A stretch of DNA of 64,000 nt from Sphagnum compactum. Its lineage: Eukaryota; Bryophyta; Sphagnopsida; Sphagnales. Both the position numbers and the translations under genes were made by a program. The notes below the pieces were generated by a model. It was not told where the DNA came from and searched no databases. It saw nothing but the letters and a program-made list of their open reading frames with translations. The DNA lies in the NCBI GenBank assembly GCA_965153455.1, contig OZ234493.1:22992213-23056212 (forward strand), written 5' to 3'. How positions within the stretch are numbered: position 1 is the stretch's first letter; each line of letters begins with the position of its first letter. This document shows positions 1 through 12,689 of this stretch, piece after piece.

Positions 1-316
1 TAATTTCAATTCAGATCTCAGTCCTGCTGTCCAACATTATAATCTCATACAAACAGCATCAGAATATCAGTATTTCAATGTTCAGGATTAGGCATAAGCA
101 CTAATAAGGATGAAAACAAATTGGATGTCACAAATGAAACCAAACTTGCAAAAAGCACTATGCACTCACTATCTGGAGAATACAGAAGCTAAGAGAATGA
201 TAAATGCAACAATGAACATTATGGTAAGTCAACTCATCTGCCATACTGTTGTAACAGCAGTAAGACCAGTTATGCTTAAGATTCAAAGGAGATTTACTGA
301 GGAAGAGAAAACATAC

Positions 317-2526
317 CCATCCGAGGACATACTCAGCAGCAACAATTGCCAGGCCAAATGACTGTATTGAGCGATTGAGAGTGGATATGAACACTATCCC
401 ATTCTTCTTTGTTAGTGCTGCAAGAGACTTGCAAAACTCCATTGGATCTGCAACATGTTCTATCACCTAGAATGCCCCATCCCATGACCTTGCCTTGAGC
501 TTCTCAGCCATCATGTAACAACTTCACCAAGCCTCTATTTACCTGCAGTCAGGAAGACTCCACTCTTTTGAGATGGTCCCTAACATGCTTTGCTGTTTAT
601 GAGCAAGAGCAGTCTATGCTTTTGCTCATGGCAACAAAGCATGTTAAGCACAACCTCAAAAGTACAATCCTACTGAAAGACACTTAACTGTGCTGTGCTC
701 AAGGCAGTGTGCAAGTTCTCTGCAGTGTCATTTAGCATACCAAGGCAAAGCAAGATTTTGAGATCACATGCCATTGGAGAAGGGCACAGGAGGCAAACCT
801 CAAGAGCAATAACAACATCAAATTTCTCCTGCTCATGCACCATCTGCTCTGCAAGCAACAGCTCTCCTCGTTACAGGGGTTCAGACATTTACACAACATG
901 CAGCTGCACCCCAACTCCATCAATTTCTCAGATGTCCATCCTTCTCTCACTCCAGATCTACCAGCTCCAAATACACAAGAGGACAAGAAAGGATGTATGA
1001 AAGCCCTTGGGAGGAGAAAAGCAGAGAGTAAAACATACCAGCTGTGGTACACAGATACTTGATTGAAGCTGTTGCTGGATCCCGTGCCTGTGTCCACACC
1101 AAAACAAACCCAATGAATCAGGAAGTTACCATAAGTACATGCACGCTACAATATCATGATTCTTTGCTGACGGGAGATAGAAATTTCCCCAATAACTGCC
1201 AAAGCACACCACATAAGAAAGTTTGAAATGAGCACTGGGGAAGAGAGATAGACAGAGAGAAAGACCGCATGCAAGGATGCCACACCAAGGTTCTTCTCAA
1301 CAGCATCAATGCCTGTTATTAGCCCTCCCATTCTTGCAAGTGGCTGCGCAAACCAATTTCAACATCTACACAATCAATGAACAAAAATTGTGTAACAGGA
1401 TTTAAAAGCCAACATGAGTTAAGTCAATGTTTCATATCTCATTTCAATCCATCTGATAGTAGGAAAAAAAATTCAAAAAATACTAAAGCAGTCTGTAATG
1501 GAAAACATTCCCAGAAGTATGTCAGTACTACATCTCTAGGAAAAGCTCAAAGCCTCAACACAGGAATTGTGAGACCAATACTTACTTCACAGAGAAGTCC
1601 ACCCCCACAACCCACATCAACAATCTGCAGGCCCTCCAATGGCCGTGCAGAATTTGCATCCTTTCTGCAGATGAATATTTGCAAAGGAGAATCATTAGAA
1701 AACCAAATGCTCCAAAACCACGTACACACAAATAATCTGATTGTCCCCACATCTAGATGAAGTACTTGCACTGCTACAGAGTTCTTCAGAAAAAGAATAG
1801 CTGGTAATTATGCAAATGAACTGTACATTCACAAATGAGGCAATTGTTTCCAAACCTGAAATGGCGGCAGATAGTGGAGCGGATGAAGGAAATTCGGATC
1901 TGGTTCATGATATGCAGTGGCTTAAAAGGTCCTTGGTAATCCCACCTGCCAAGAGGCACACAACAATATTCAGCATTACACCTCCCCATTCAAGAAGCCA
2001 TCTCTTTTCTTCCGAGGAAGTCAAAAGAAATTGGAGAGAAATTGAGAGAGAGAGAGAGAGTGCCTGCATACCAAGTGGCTGCAATTGCAGCAAACTTCGC
2101 TGTCTCTGCCGCATCCACAGAACTCCTGTGAGAGCCTTCTATTGGTGCTGACGTAGATGCAGGCTCCACAGGAACCTGCTCTGACCTTTCTGGAAGTGCT
2201 AGAGGCTGTGCATGATGATGATGATGATGATGAAGAGGAGGAGAAGAAGGCTCGAGAGAAATTGCTCCGAATGACTTGCCACTTGACAACTGCACCGACC
2301 TGAATCTTTCATCATCTACTCTCACTAACATCAAGTTAGGGTTAGGGTTGGAAGCAACAACATACTGAGAATCCCAAACAGTAGTTGATACTTTGTTTCT
2401 GGTGAAAAATCTTGTATGCTGCTGCAACAGCAACAACAACCCGGGAGCACAAAATTCCTCCAGCCTGTCATTAACGATCTGTCGGGAACTGGCAACAATT
2501 CTCATGGCAACATGTCGCAAACCCAT
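317..2526 (-). CDS. COQ3: Ubiquinone biosynthesis O-methyltransferase COQ3, 3' end cut off by window edge
   Basis: Mitochondrial SAM-dependent O-methyltransferase that carries out both O-methylations of the ubiquinone ring. Seven exons read on the minus strand: 2072-2526, 1856-1945, 1586-1664, 1266-1343, 1039-1087, 799-848, 317-466; all phases match and all introns are GT-AG, giving 317 codons. SAM motif I is [11 protein letters not shown] (about residues 196-206), followed by the conserved PLARM and motif-II acid in GIDAVEKN. Later come YLCTTAE and VIEHVADP, typical of COQ3/UbiG. After AEYVLGW the family continues with a Gly-Thr-His-Gln-Trp block, which is absent from 1-316, so the last ~60 residues lie left of the window. 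The start is the ATG at 2526 (2505 is an alternative); the N-terminus is Arg-bearing and plausible as a mitochondrial presequence. The ~110 residues before the methyltransferase fold are poorly conserved and contain a His run. It is divergent from RPL39. Confidence 0.93.
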
Positions 2527-3151
2527 CACACACACAAAACAAATCTGGCAAGAATGTCTTTCGAGGGCAGAATGAAAAATCAAACCTCCGCGAGATCATG
2601 CAAAATGGTGTCTATCTTCTCCAACAAAATGAAAAATGTGATGAAACTAAAAATGGAAGATCCAATCATCAGACTGAAAAAATGCAGCTAAGAAATCGCT
2701 CAAATCACATTGAAATGCACAGCAAAAGCTTCAAACAGCAGCCAAAATTATTCCCAAAATTAAAAACAACAACAACAACAACATTTTCATGCAAATGCAA
2801 TTTGACCTAATTCCAGCTTCTGACGAAGAAGGTCCAGTGCCAGCAAGAGCAAGATGATGATTATTCAGAACTGGATGGTCGTATGGGATTTTACCTTTTG
2901 ATGGCAGCGGAGCCTTCCACGTTCAATCTTACGGCTTAGATGTGCCTCGAAGATGGACCGTGCGATGCGAGAGATCGATGGCGTAGGAAGGTAGACGGAT
3001 TAGGGTTAGGTCTCCGGCACAAGGTAAGCCGCGGGTTCTCTCCTTCGTTTCTCCTCCTTTCCATCTGCATCCTGTCGCGTACGTGTTTCGTGTTTTGCAG
3101 CGGCGTCTTCTCTCCCCTCGTTACTTGTGTGGGCGTTGGCTTGTCGGCACC
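2527..3151. promoter_or_regulatory. Shared upstream region of COQ3 and RPL39
   Basis: The 625 bp between the two start codons must hold the 5' leaders and promoters of both divergent genes. A telo-box-like motif (TTAGGGTTAGG, the complement of AACCCTAA) lies at 3000-3010. Such motifs are known in plant ribosomal-protein and translation-gene promoters. A CT-rich stretch at about 3034-3064 and 3101-3120 is also typical of ribosomal-protein leaders. An AAC triplet run occurs at about 2766-2782. Transcription starts are not determinable here. Confidence 0.6.
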
Positions 3152-3867
3152 ATGGTACTCTCCCGACCCTCCTATCAACTAGATTCTACTAGATTTCTCC
3201 CTTACTGATGCAATTTTTGTGAATTTAAGGCCTTCTTTTGCTCATGAGTTAAGTTTTAAGATGTTGAGGCCTGTCTTTACTCATGAGTTAAGTTTAAGAT
3301 GTTCAGGCCTGTCTTTTCTCATGAGTTAAGTTTAAGATGTTCAGGCCTGTCTTGGCTCATGAATTAGGGTTAAGAGGTTTGTGCTTTTATCCTTTGCAAG
3401 TTTGGGACCTACGGCACTATCCGTTTTCTCAGCAGTTTTAGTTTGAAGCTGGTGGGAGGGTTTCGTGTTTGGGAGTATGTGTTTTTGTTCCTCCTCCTCG
3501 AGTCTCTCGTCAAGAGTGTTTTGCTTTGCTATTTTTATTATGATCTTTAATGTGTTTGACGATCCCTTCATACGGCTAGCTAGGAAAGAAAGGAAGAAAG
3601 ACGATTTTAGGATACTTGGGGATTTATCTCACGCGTTGATATGAGTTTACACTGTTGTATCATCTGTACTTAGAAGTATGATGTGATTTGTATTACATCT
3701 GTGGTCTATTTTTCATTGTAGCCTTCCCAGAAAACATTCAGGATTAAGAAGAAGTTGGCAAAGAAGCAGAAGCAGAATCGCCCCATTCCGCACTGGATCA
3801 GGATGCGAACTGATAATACCATCAGGTATTTCTCCAGCTTTGTAAAACTCTCTTTGCGTTTTCCTGG

Positions 3868-3901
<34 letters not shown>

Positions 3902-4167
3902 CTTCAATTCTATTCTCTTTTAGTCACAAATTGAACTAGTTCCAAGAACTTAAATGTTTAGAGTGATTTTGACATATCAGCACATGCCTCAAGGGGAATA
4001 TCAGGGTGCCTTTCTTTTCCTATAAGTCAGAAATTAGGGCATGCACTTTTGCATTCATTGAAGTCTTTCCTTGATCTCATCAATCCTCAGGGGTACCATT
4101 TTTATCTCTCACTGGCAGGTACAATGCGAAACGTAGGCATTGGCGCAGAACAAAGCTTGGACTCTAG
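3152..4167 (+). CDS. RPL39: 60S ribosomal protein L39 (eL39)
   Basis: Small basic protein of the large cytosolic ribosomal subunit, lining the peptide exit tunnel. Exons are 3152-3154, 3722-3825 and 4119-4167, giving 51 aa, exactly the usual length. The first exon is only the ATG, a structure known for plant eL39 genes. Exon 2 begins [15 protein letters not shown] and contains [17 protein letters not shown]; exon 3 gives [15 protein letters not shown] and TAG. The phases join as ATC AG|G TAC. Both introns are GT-AG. Intron 1 (567 bp) carries a 38-bp tandem repeat and intron 2 an AC microsatellite. The conserved Arg/Lys pattern leaves no real doubt. High, constitutive expression is inferred from the telo-box-like promoter element. 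Confidence 0.95.
3228..3380. repeat. 38-bp tandem repeat inside RPL39 intron 1
   Basis: About four units begin at 3228 (39 bp), 3267, 3305 and 3343 (partial, diverged). Each starts AGGCCT and contains CTCATGAGTTAAGTTT and AAGATGTT. The last unit has drifted to CATGAATTAGGGTTAAG. Confidence 0.85.
3869..3899. repeat. AC dinucleotide microsatellite, RPL39 intron 2
   Basis: Uninterrupted AC repeat of about 15 units, 44 bp downstream of the exon 2 donor. Confidence 0.95.
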
Positions 4168-5060
4168 GATTGATGAGTGGAGGAGGAATGAGAATGTGAA
4201 TTCAACATTCAGCTGCAATGTGGTGCCCATTGCAGCTTGTCTTTAGACCAGTACTGGAGTAACAGACTTCCATCTTTCCAATCTTCATGTACTTGCCAGA
4301 TTGCCTTTGATGCTCACTGGTACATTGCAGCAATGACTAATGTAAAGATGGTTCTCTGAACTGCCTCACAGTTTTGTTGATTGCTATTGGCCCTGATTGC
4401 TATTTTACCTTACATTGGCAAGTTCTTGTCGCCTGTATCTCAAGTGTTGTATGTGCATGTCTCACTAGTGAGGAAGTTGCAAGTGATTGTAGACCTTTCT
4501 TGGTTGTCTTGCTATTCTTCCTTACCTGTTTCTTGTTCTGTCTCATGACCATGTTGTGTTAGAACTCTGGCAGCTGCAACATGGGTCAAGAATTTGTTTT
4601 AGAGAACAGATGTTTTTGGAGGGTAAACAAAGAAGAGTAATGCTTTAAAGGTGCCAGCTGAACTTTCTGTCCCCCATCCGTGTTGCATCAGATATTCTCA
4701 AACTTGAATAGCTCAGTGTAGGGCATGAAACTGTGTATACCAGTCTGTGGAGGATGCAGATTTTGTCAAATGGTTTGGCTCAAATTTGAGTGTATTGTTA
4801 TGTACTTATCTATGCCCATGGTCAGGAGCTGATGTCCTCGGGTTATAACTTCACCAGGTTATGACTGCACTCATTGTCATCAACAATTTCCACAATTCTT
4901 ATAAGTGAGGTGTGCTTTCTGATGCTATCTACTTTTGGAGTTAGGTTGCTTGGACCTAAAGGTATGTGTGGGGTGTCAAGAAGCCCTTATGTATGGAAAA
5001 ACACAGCATGTGTATATCCTTCAAACCATTATGATATCATTGAATAGTAAGCTCCCTCCC
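4168..5060. other. 3' flank of RPL39
   Basis: Sequence of more balanced composition than the DNA that follows. It probably contains the RPL39 3' UTR and downstream DNA. I see no conserved coding frame. Confidence 0.4.
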
Positions 5061-8000
5061 ATCTTTTGATTATTGGTTGCTAACAGGGTATGCTCAGATG
5101 TAATTGTTATTAAAATTGTCAAGGTAGAAGGATCTAAAATAGTCAAAATAAGCAAAGTGAGTAAATTAGATTTCAATTTTTATCTACACAATTTTTTCTT
5201 AAATACACAACAATTTGGAATTCAACCCAAGTTGAATTTGAGTATTTTCCTTTTTAAATTGTGGGTGTAATACCTCAAATCTTTGAAGGAGGGCTTTTAA
5301 TATTGTCAACCACATCAGTGAAGAGTGCTTGGTAAACGCATATTGTCAAAAATTTTGTCACTCACAAACCAAGTGTGTCATTTGCAACAAGTTTGTCCCC
5401 ACTACAACCATTATATCAACTGCATGATGCATAATTGTTAAGTGGTTGCATGTTCTACATATTGGGAGTTGTGTTTTGTTGCAAGCAATTGGCAAATTGT
5501 GTTGTGGTGTAAATGTTGATGCAACCATGGTGCTTGGAGCGCATCTGTTTTCCAACATGTCCACTTCAAGCATTGAAGTGTACTAAATCCTGAATACCAA
5601 AGTCATTGCACCTCTGCCCCATGATTTGGTGTGGCAAGCATTATGCAAGTTGAAGTTGCATTTCTCTTACTTCAAGTGGGGTTTTTAATATTGTTTTTTC
5701 CACATGTATAGTGTAGGTGATTTAAGCACATGCATGGACGCAAATATTGTCACTCCCTCAAAAATCCTCAATCCTCAATTCATGTGAACCTTCATTACAA
5801 CTGGTTCATGTATAACTTCATCACCTAGTCACAAGCTCTAGAGAAAAACCCTTGATTTGTTACATTTTAACCTATTACAAAATCTCTAGAGAAAAATGTA
5901 TGCAAGCTTTTGTTGTTCTTCCTCTCCTCTTAGTCTATCGTATGTATATGTGATATCATGTGATTTGTATTAATTAGTTTGAGGGGACAACTTTGACATT
6001 TTTTTTTCTTTTGGTGATAGGCGTTTCTGATTGGTCATTATCCAAAACAAAAATAATCTACATTTGAGACACTAACACACTTTTAACATAAAAATTATCC
6101 GCATATTTTAATACTTGGAACTAATGTAAGTGAAAAAATTTAAACTTTTTGTAAATCTCCATGCAAAAAACAAGTAATAAGATGACAAAGAAGAACAAAA
6201 TGACATGATAGGAAAGCAATGAATTTATGAAAAAACTTGATAAATTAGAAAGCAAAAAAAGAACCTTTAGTAATATTACCTAAACGTTAGGTAAAGGTTA
6301 TGTATATTTCTTCATGACCTAATTCAAAGAGGCGTTTGTGTAAAAGATTTCATTTGTAAACTATTCAAAGAACCTTTTTGAGCACCTTTCTTTAACTACA
6401 TGTTATGGATGAAAAGTTTTAATGTTTAAAATATTAAAATATTAATTTATGTGTAATGATCTATGTTGAGGTAGATTATATCATATCATTCATGATACCA
6501 TTAATATTGTAAGGCCTTAAAACAAATAGCTTTTTAAAACCTCCTAAGTTTATCATAAACATTATTAAAACGATTTACAACTTTTTCATCCTTTTTGTCA
6601 TGAACACAAAAACTACAAAAATTTTAAAATATTTTTAATATGCACAAGGGCTAATACAAAGTACAATAAATCAAGCCTAAACCTCAATATAATTTTACAC
6701 AAGAGATAACCTTGGGCAATGATAAAAAAATATGTCAAAAAAATATCAAAATGAAATCTTATTTCAATAAGATGAAAAAATATTAACATTAATTAAAATG
6801 AAGAAGGTTATGGTACAAGGTTGTACTTTAAGACTTCAAGGGATTGTCTTTACTCACTTGTTTGAAAAGGTAGGTTCAAAACATCTCTAAAGGAACTACC
6901 ATATAGTTTGCCATCCATTTTTTAAAAAACACCTTCTTTAATAAATTTTATGGATGACAAATGATAATGGTGGATGAAGTGGGCAATGCTAGATGAATTT
7001 CATGTGAATGTTCATCAAGTTCATCCATGATCTATGAACTAAATTATATGAATTTTTTATTATTATTAATTATTTAAATCTTAATGTATGTTTATTTACA
7101 TTAGGTCAATCATTAGATGTCCTTTGTTTGGCACTTTGTGCATATGTGACGTTAAACAACGTGTGAATCTCATAATTTTTAAAAATAAAATTGATGATGT
7201 TCCCAAAAAAGTGGTAATTATGTTAATTGTAGATTAGGCCTTATATTCTGGAAATTAATTAGGGCTTTAATTAGGGTTTAGGACAAGTTCTTTGACTTTG
7301 ATGATGATTTTTTAGAATTGAAACTAGTGGATTTTACAAATTTGAATTCTTAAAAACCCAAAATTGACAATTATTAACACAATCAAATACCCAACCAACA
7401 TTACCCCAATCCTTAATTCCAACAAGTAGGGTTTAGGGCTTTAATGAAGGTTTAAGGCTTAATAGCATTGTTTATTCCATTGTGTCTTTTTATTGTCCAT
7501 TTGTGAAGGACTTTCGCAAGGTATATGAACTACAATGCTCTTGGGAAAAATTCTCCCCTAATCACATAAGATCATAAACAGAATCCTTCCATATTGCACC
7601 GTTGTGGCATTGAATCCTTCCTCTTTCTCATATGTTTCTATCTTACATCTCTCTAAAGTCTATAGGTAATTCACCTTTTTTTGTTTCTTGTATCTTTGCT
7701 AAGAATCCAACTCTTCATTGCAATAAATCGTTTTCTATTTTGAAAATTATTGCTACTACATATGACCCCTACCATGAAAATATATATGGTTTGCACAAGT
7801 TGACTTCATTATTCTATTTGTTGTGGATGTTTGCCTCCTTGCTTCATTGTTGAACTTTTCAAATTCATGCTTAAAAGGTTGTTATATTCTAGATTCTAGA
7901 TTTCGATACATATATGTAAGCTAATTTTATGATTCATATTTGATCTTGAAATAGTTGAACATGCTGATTTTTTCTTTTGTTTAGGTTGAAATTTGGTGAA

Positions 8001-11000
8001 AGAAATGGTAATGTGTGTGGTCATCTTTCAAGGGATTATGGTACTTTTGTTAACTAAAGATGGTACCAAACACATTGTGTCATCATTTGCTCATTCTCAT
8101 ATTAGAACTTCAAAAGAAAAACAAGTTTAATGTATTATTGGATTTGTCAGCAATGATTTTCATGACTTTTATAGTTGGACATCACATTCAATTTAACATG
8201 GAGATATTTTGTCTACTATAGTTATCAAGTGTTGTAACACATGAGCAAATTATGTAGAAAGAAAATTTTAACAATGGCAAAAATGTGGATCCATGTCGAA
8301 ACCCTTACAATTGATGTAGGTTACAATGGAAAAATCAAAACATTCCAACAATATAGCACTTGTATTGATTACTTGTATGTTTTCTTGGATTGGTTCCTTT
8401 GAATCTCTTTAACCTTAAAGTTGAGCTCTTCAATAACCAAGTGTTTTTCCATGAATTAAACTTGCAAGCCTCACAATGCTTGCAAAGCTCACATATCTTT
8501 GATAACAAATTTTAATTGTTGGTCATGTAGAATAGTCAAGGCTTGTAAATTTCTTCCATTTTATTTTTGGAACAAAAATTATTGAACCCAAAACTTAAGT
8601 ATTCATCCAAAAACAACTTTAACCATAAGCTATAATCCTAAGAATTGGGATCATAAGCCCCCAAAAAAATTCTATGCTGCCATTTTAAAGTATCTTTCAA
8701 TGACTTCAACATAGGTTGTTATCTCTTGCCATATATTGAATGAAAATCATTGTGATATGGTTAGGGGCTAGAATTGAAATGGCTAATTTGATAGTTTTTT
8801 CTAAAATACATATTATTTTGTACAAGCTAAATTTGTTCATGTAGTTCATACACATTTTAATAGTCAATTAACTAGTAGATTGTAGTTGAAATGTAATTTC
8901 TCTTTTCACAAAAGTGGCTTGGCCCTTTTGAAAACATCATGTTCTGCAAACCAAATATTTGGGCATGATTTAAGATGATTAATTACACGTGTTAATCTTT
9001 GACAATAGTGATATCAAAATGAGTTATAGGCCTTGTTAAGAGGCATGACAAGTTAACACAATGTTGAGCATGGATCTAGATATATAAACAAAGGATAATG
9101 TGATGGTAGTTGTGGCTTTTAATCAAGTTGTTCAACTTATGGGCTATCCTACCAAGGAGTTTTTTACTTCTTGGCATGTCATGATTTTGCTAGTAATAAA
9201 AATGAAATGAGGTGATTGATTATGTTGTCATTTTGTAGGATTTCAATACTCTAGTATGAGCTATCTTCTGAAGTTATGTCGTAATGGTGTAGTTGAATCA
9301 ACTAGCAAGTTGTTGGAAGGTGAGATATGTGCTATGGTTTTGTGACCTCCAAAGGGGGTTTACGCTCAATATTTGTGTGTTGTTTCTATAACCTCCCTCT
9401 CTTGTTCATTTAAACCTATCATAGCTATCCTTCACAAACTTTACACATATGGTATGTCCATCTTCAACCCATGAAGTCCACCTTGAAGTCTTCACAACAT
9501 ATATTAACATTTTCTTTGGGAATGGTTGTGCAAAGGTAATGAACATTTGTGGGATAATGTATGATCAACATGTAAGATCCCCTATACCATCAACTTTCAA
9601 TCCATGGATTTTGAACTTAGCTAGGAGGTTTTTTCATAATTGGAAGGTCATCCTTGAATGGGACATTTCTTAATGCTTCATAAGTCTAAATGACATTCAA
9701 GGTTCAACTTTTTAGACCAAATGGAACCACGGTGAACATAATCATAGCTAAAATTAACATTAGTCTTCATAGTGACCTATCATAATGCAATGGCCAAAAG
9801 GGTGAAGATTTAAAATCAACAATCGACTTTTGGAATTGATATTTTGTGTTTAACATTGATGGAATCCCTTCCTTGAGTCATAAAATTTTTTTGTGTTTTG
9901 ATAGGAAATGAAGGGTTGATTATTGGACGAACCCGTGAATTGGATTGTTGAAGGCATTCATTGTAAAAGATTTATAAGCATTCATTTAAAAGATTTATAG
10001 TGTAAGGATTTAGAATTTTATAGGACTACTTAAGGAATTTTTGGGAGATGGGGTTTTATTAGGGTTTTGAAACTCCCAAGTAGTTCCTAAAGGCTAGCTC
10101 TTCTTGTCAACCAAACATGAAAAGGAAGTTCAGTGATTATTTTCATGCCCATTTTGACAATCACATTACATCCATTCAATGCAACTTTACAAAAATGTCA
10201 AATTGGATGGTAAGCCATTGCATTTAGCAAGTTAGTGTTACATCCACCATTCATATTCCATTAACCCAAGGTTCATCTAGAGCCACCCAACCTTTTTTGC
10301 TCCAATTTATTAGCAAAAGTATATTTAATTTTGAATTTTTAAAATTTTCCCTAAACAATTTCACAAACATGTAGGTGGGATTTGTATTAGTTTTTTGAAA
10401 ATTCAAATTTTTATTATAATTTGCATCACAATCCATGTGGTCAATCATCTTCATGCAAAAGTTGATTAGAGGTGATCTAATGTGTGGCTAGATAGACATA
10501 TGTGATTGTGCAAAAATAAAATAACTATGTTCAACAAGAACTAATTGTGGTTAGAATTTACTTTTTGGGTATTTTTTACATATTGTTGTCAAAAGGGTTT
10601 TCAATGCTTTTATATTGTTATTTGTGATCATCATTGGTGTGACAATTGTGACATGAGTTTCGAAGTACGATTATCATATTCACTATTTGCAACTCCAAAT
10701 CCCACCTACTAAATCTACAAATTCACACACACATGATTTGGTTTATTGGGTATTTTTTTCAATAACATGATTTGATTTGTTGAATATTTTATTCTATAAT
10801 TGATTTAGATCAATGTTGTGCATGTATATGGTTTAGGACTTACACTTCATGTTTAAATGGCTTAGGGAAATTTATTTATATGCTAGGTAGTGTAAGTGTA
10901 CATGGTTAACTACAACCATGTAAGTGTAAAATTGTGTAAGTAATTTTAGGTCATGTAAAAATATTGCAAGTGTGTAAAAACCATGTAAAAGGGAAAAAAC

Positions 11001-11465
11001 CAAAAAAATGAGATAAAGGACATGCCATAACATGCAAATTTTGATTTCATTCCCATGAAAGGTTAAAAATATGCATTTACAACAATGTGATCATTGAATC
11101 GAAACATTTATAAAGTGGCGATAAAGGCATAGGGATTAAATCAAAATTTTAAAAAAATCATGTGCATCATGAACAAAATACTACCAAAATCATGGATACA
11201 AGTCCCAATTTTGCACGCAATCCTCTACATGGTTCTCAACCTCATAAAAAAACTAAGCATTCGTCACATTCAATATGTCTTTCTTATCTTCACCAAACTA
11301 ATCCACATTTTTAAGTCCTCCATTATCTTTAACACTAATAATGGGATCATCATTCCAATTTTTAATGAGAACTAAAAAATCCAAGTTCTTTGAACCAAGT
11401 TGACATTACAAAGGCTTGTGAGAATCCCTATAATAATAATAAAAATCTTTGTCTCAATTCTGAGT
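5061..11465. other. AT-rich intergenic DNA without recognisable genes
   Basis: Long AT-rich stretch with only short chance reading frames. No domain, RNA gene or clear transposon coding frame was recognised. One piece (10811-10990) matches the left end of the hAT-like element at 22785. Short TTAGGGTTTAGG-like words occur near 7260 and 7430. Confidence 0.5.
10811..10990 (+). repeat. Partial copy of the hAT-like non-autonomous element (left end)
   Basis: Starts with CAATGTTGTG and continues through a GTTTAGGACTTACACTTCATG segment, closely matching the left terminus at 22785 (CAATGTTGTG, then GTTTGGGACTTACACTTCATG). It then has several GTGTAAGTGTA words as in the full copy. No matching right end was found nearby. 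Confidence 0.6.
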
Positions 11466-12400
11466 TGGAGATTGTTAGCATACTTTTGTATGCTGATGAT
11501 ATGGCCATTCTGGCTGATGATGAAGGGGAACTGGAGCACTGCATCTAGGTTCTTGAGGCGGTTACGTAGAGGTGGGGGTTGAAGATCAATGTAAAGAAAA
11601 CAAAACTTTGAAAGGGAGTTTGGAGGGTGGCAGATGGGGGGGCATTACCTAGAAATGTCACGACACCCACCCCCATTATTATTTGGGGGGAGGCAATTGG
11701 GGAAGTCCAGGATTTTAAATATTTGGGGAGGACATTTGCAGCTTCCGAAGATCTAGAAAAGGAGCTGAGCCGTTGTTGGGCGCTGGTGATTGGCAAATTT
11801 GCTCAACTCTAGCCCATCTGGTCCAACAACCAAATTTCGCTATGGACCAAGATGGTTTTTTACAGGGCCTGCATATCGTCAACCCTATTCTATGGGTGCG
11901 ATTTGTGGGCGCTCTCATAGGCCCAAGCAAGAAAGCTCAATGCCATCCACAGGGGTTTTCTGCGCAAGCTATCGGGGGTGAAATGGTGGCAGAAACTAAG
12001 CAATGTAGAAGTCACAGCCAGATGCGACATTAACAGATCTTCACGATGCTGAGCAAGACACACATGCAGTGGGCGGGGCACATGGTTAGGATGGGGAACA
12101 TTAGGCTCCCCAGGAAAATACTTTTTGGGGGATTGGCGAGGGCGGGGGTGAGGGGGCGGGGGAGGGCGAAACAGAGGGTGGCCACACTTTACAAGCAAGA
12201 TATTTGCGAGATGGCTGCTGCCGGACTAGTTTTAGTCTCAAGGCGCAAAACTCATTCAGCAGGCCCATCATGGTGGATCCTAGCCCAAGACAAAACCTTG
12301 TGGGGGGTGTGCATTGATAAACACTAGCCATGAAGGCCACCTGCACCAACGCTACCTTTGTAGCTGCTGAAATTGGCAAAGATAGGCCCTACCCATTTTA
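11466..12400 (+). mobile_element. Decayed LINE (non-LTR retrotransposon) reverse transcriptase fragment
   Basis: One frame reads SILLYADDMAILADDEGELE, with the catalytic YADD motif of reverse transcriptase at 11489-11500. RWGLKINVKKTK and FKYLGRTF follow, the usual order in LINE palm and thumb regions. Premature stops lie in the same frame at 11546, 11567, 11609 and 11810, so it is dead. Further on (partly after frame changes) come LNAIHRGFLRKLSGVKWW and, at about 12067-12140, QWAGHMVRMGNIRLPRK, a C-terminal signature of some LINE clades. The fragment lacks the endonuclease and the N-terminal half of the RT. It is distinctly richer in G than its flanks, consistent with a later insertion. Confidence 0.8.
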
Positions 12401-12689
12401 TGTGTAATTGTGTGTGTGTGTTTCAATTTGACTACTAGATTTGCTTTTAAAGGTTTTATTTGAATAAAAAATTGCCCTTCATGCTTTGACCACCAAAGAA
12501 AAGGGTCTTTTAGATCTTCCAATGACACATCAAATGTGTGAAAACATGAAAATTCATGTCAAACATGCGCTTGCATACATAATTCCCAAATTATAAGTTA
12601 ACTTGAAGTGTGCAAATAAGAAAACAATTTGATTTCAAAAAGAAAAAAAACACTTGTTCGCTAAATAGGTTTCATCTTTAGATACTCCC

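Noticed and set aside
2940-3182. 80-codon plus-strand frame with a hydrophobic, signal-like stretch
   Set aside because: It overlaps the RPL39 leader and runs through the exon 1 donor; the three-exon RPL39 model explains the region.
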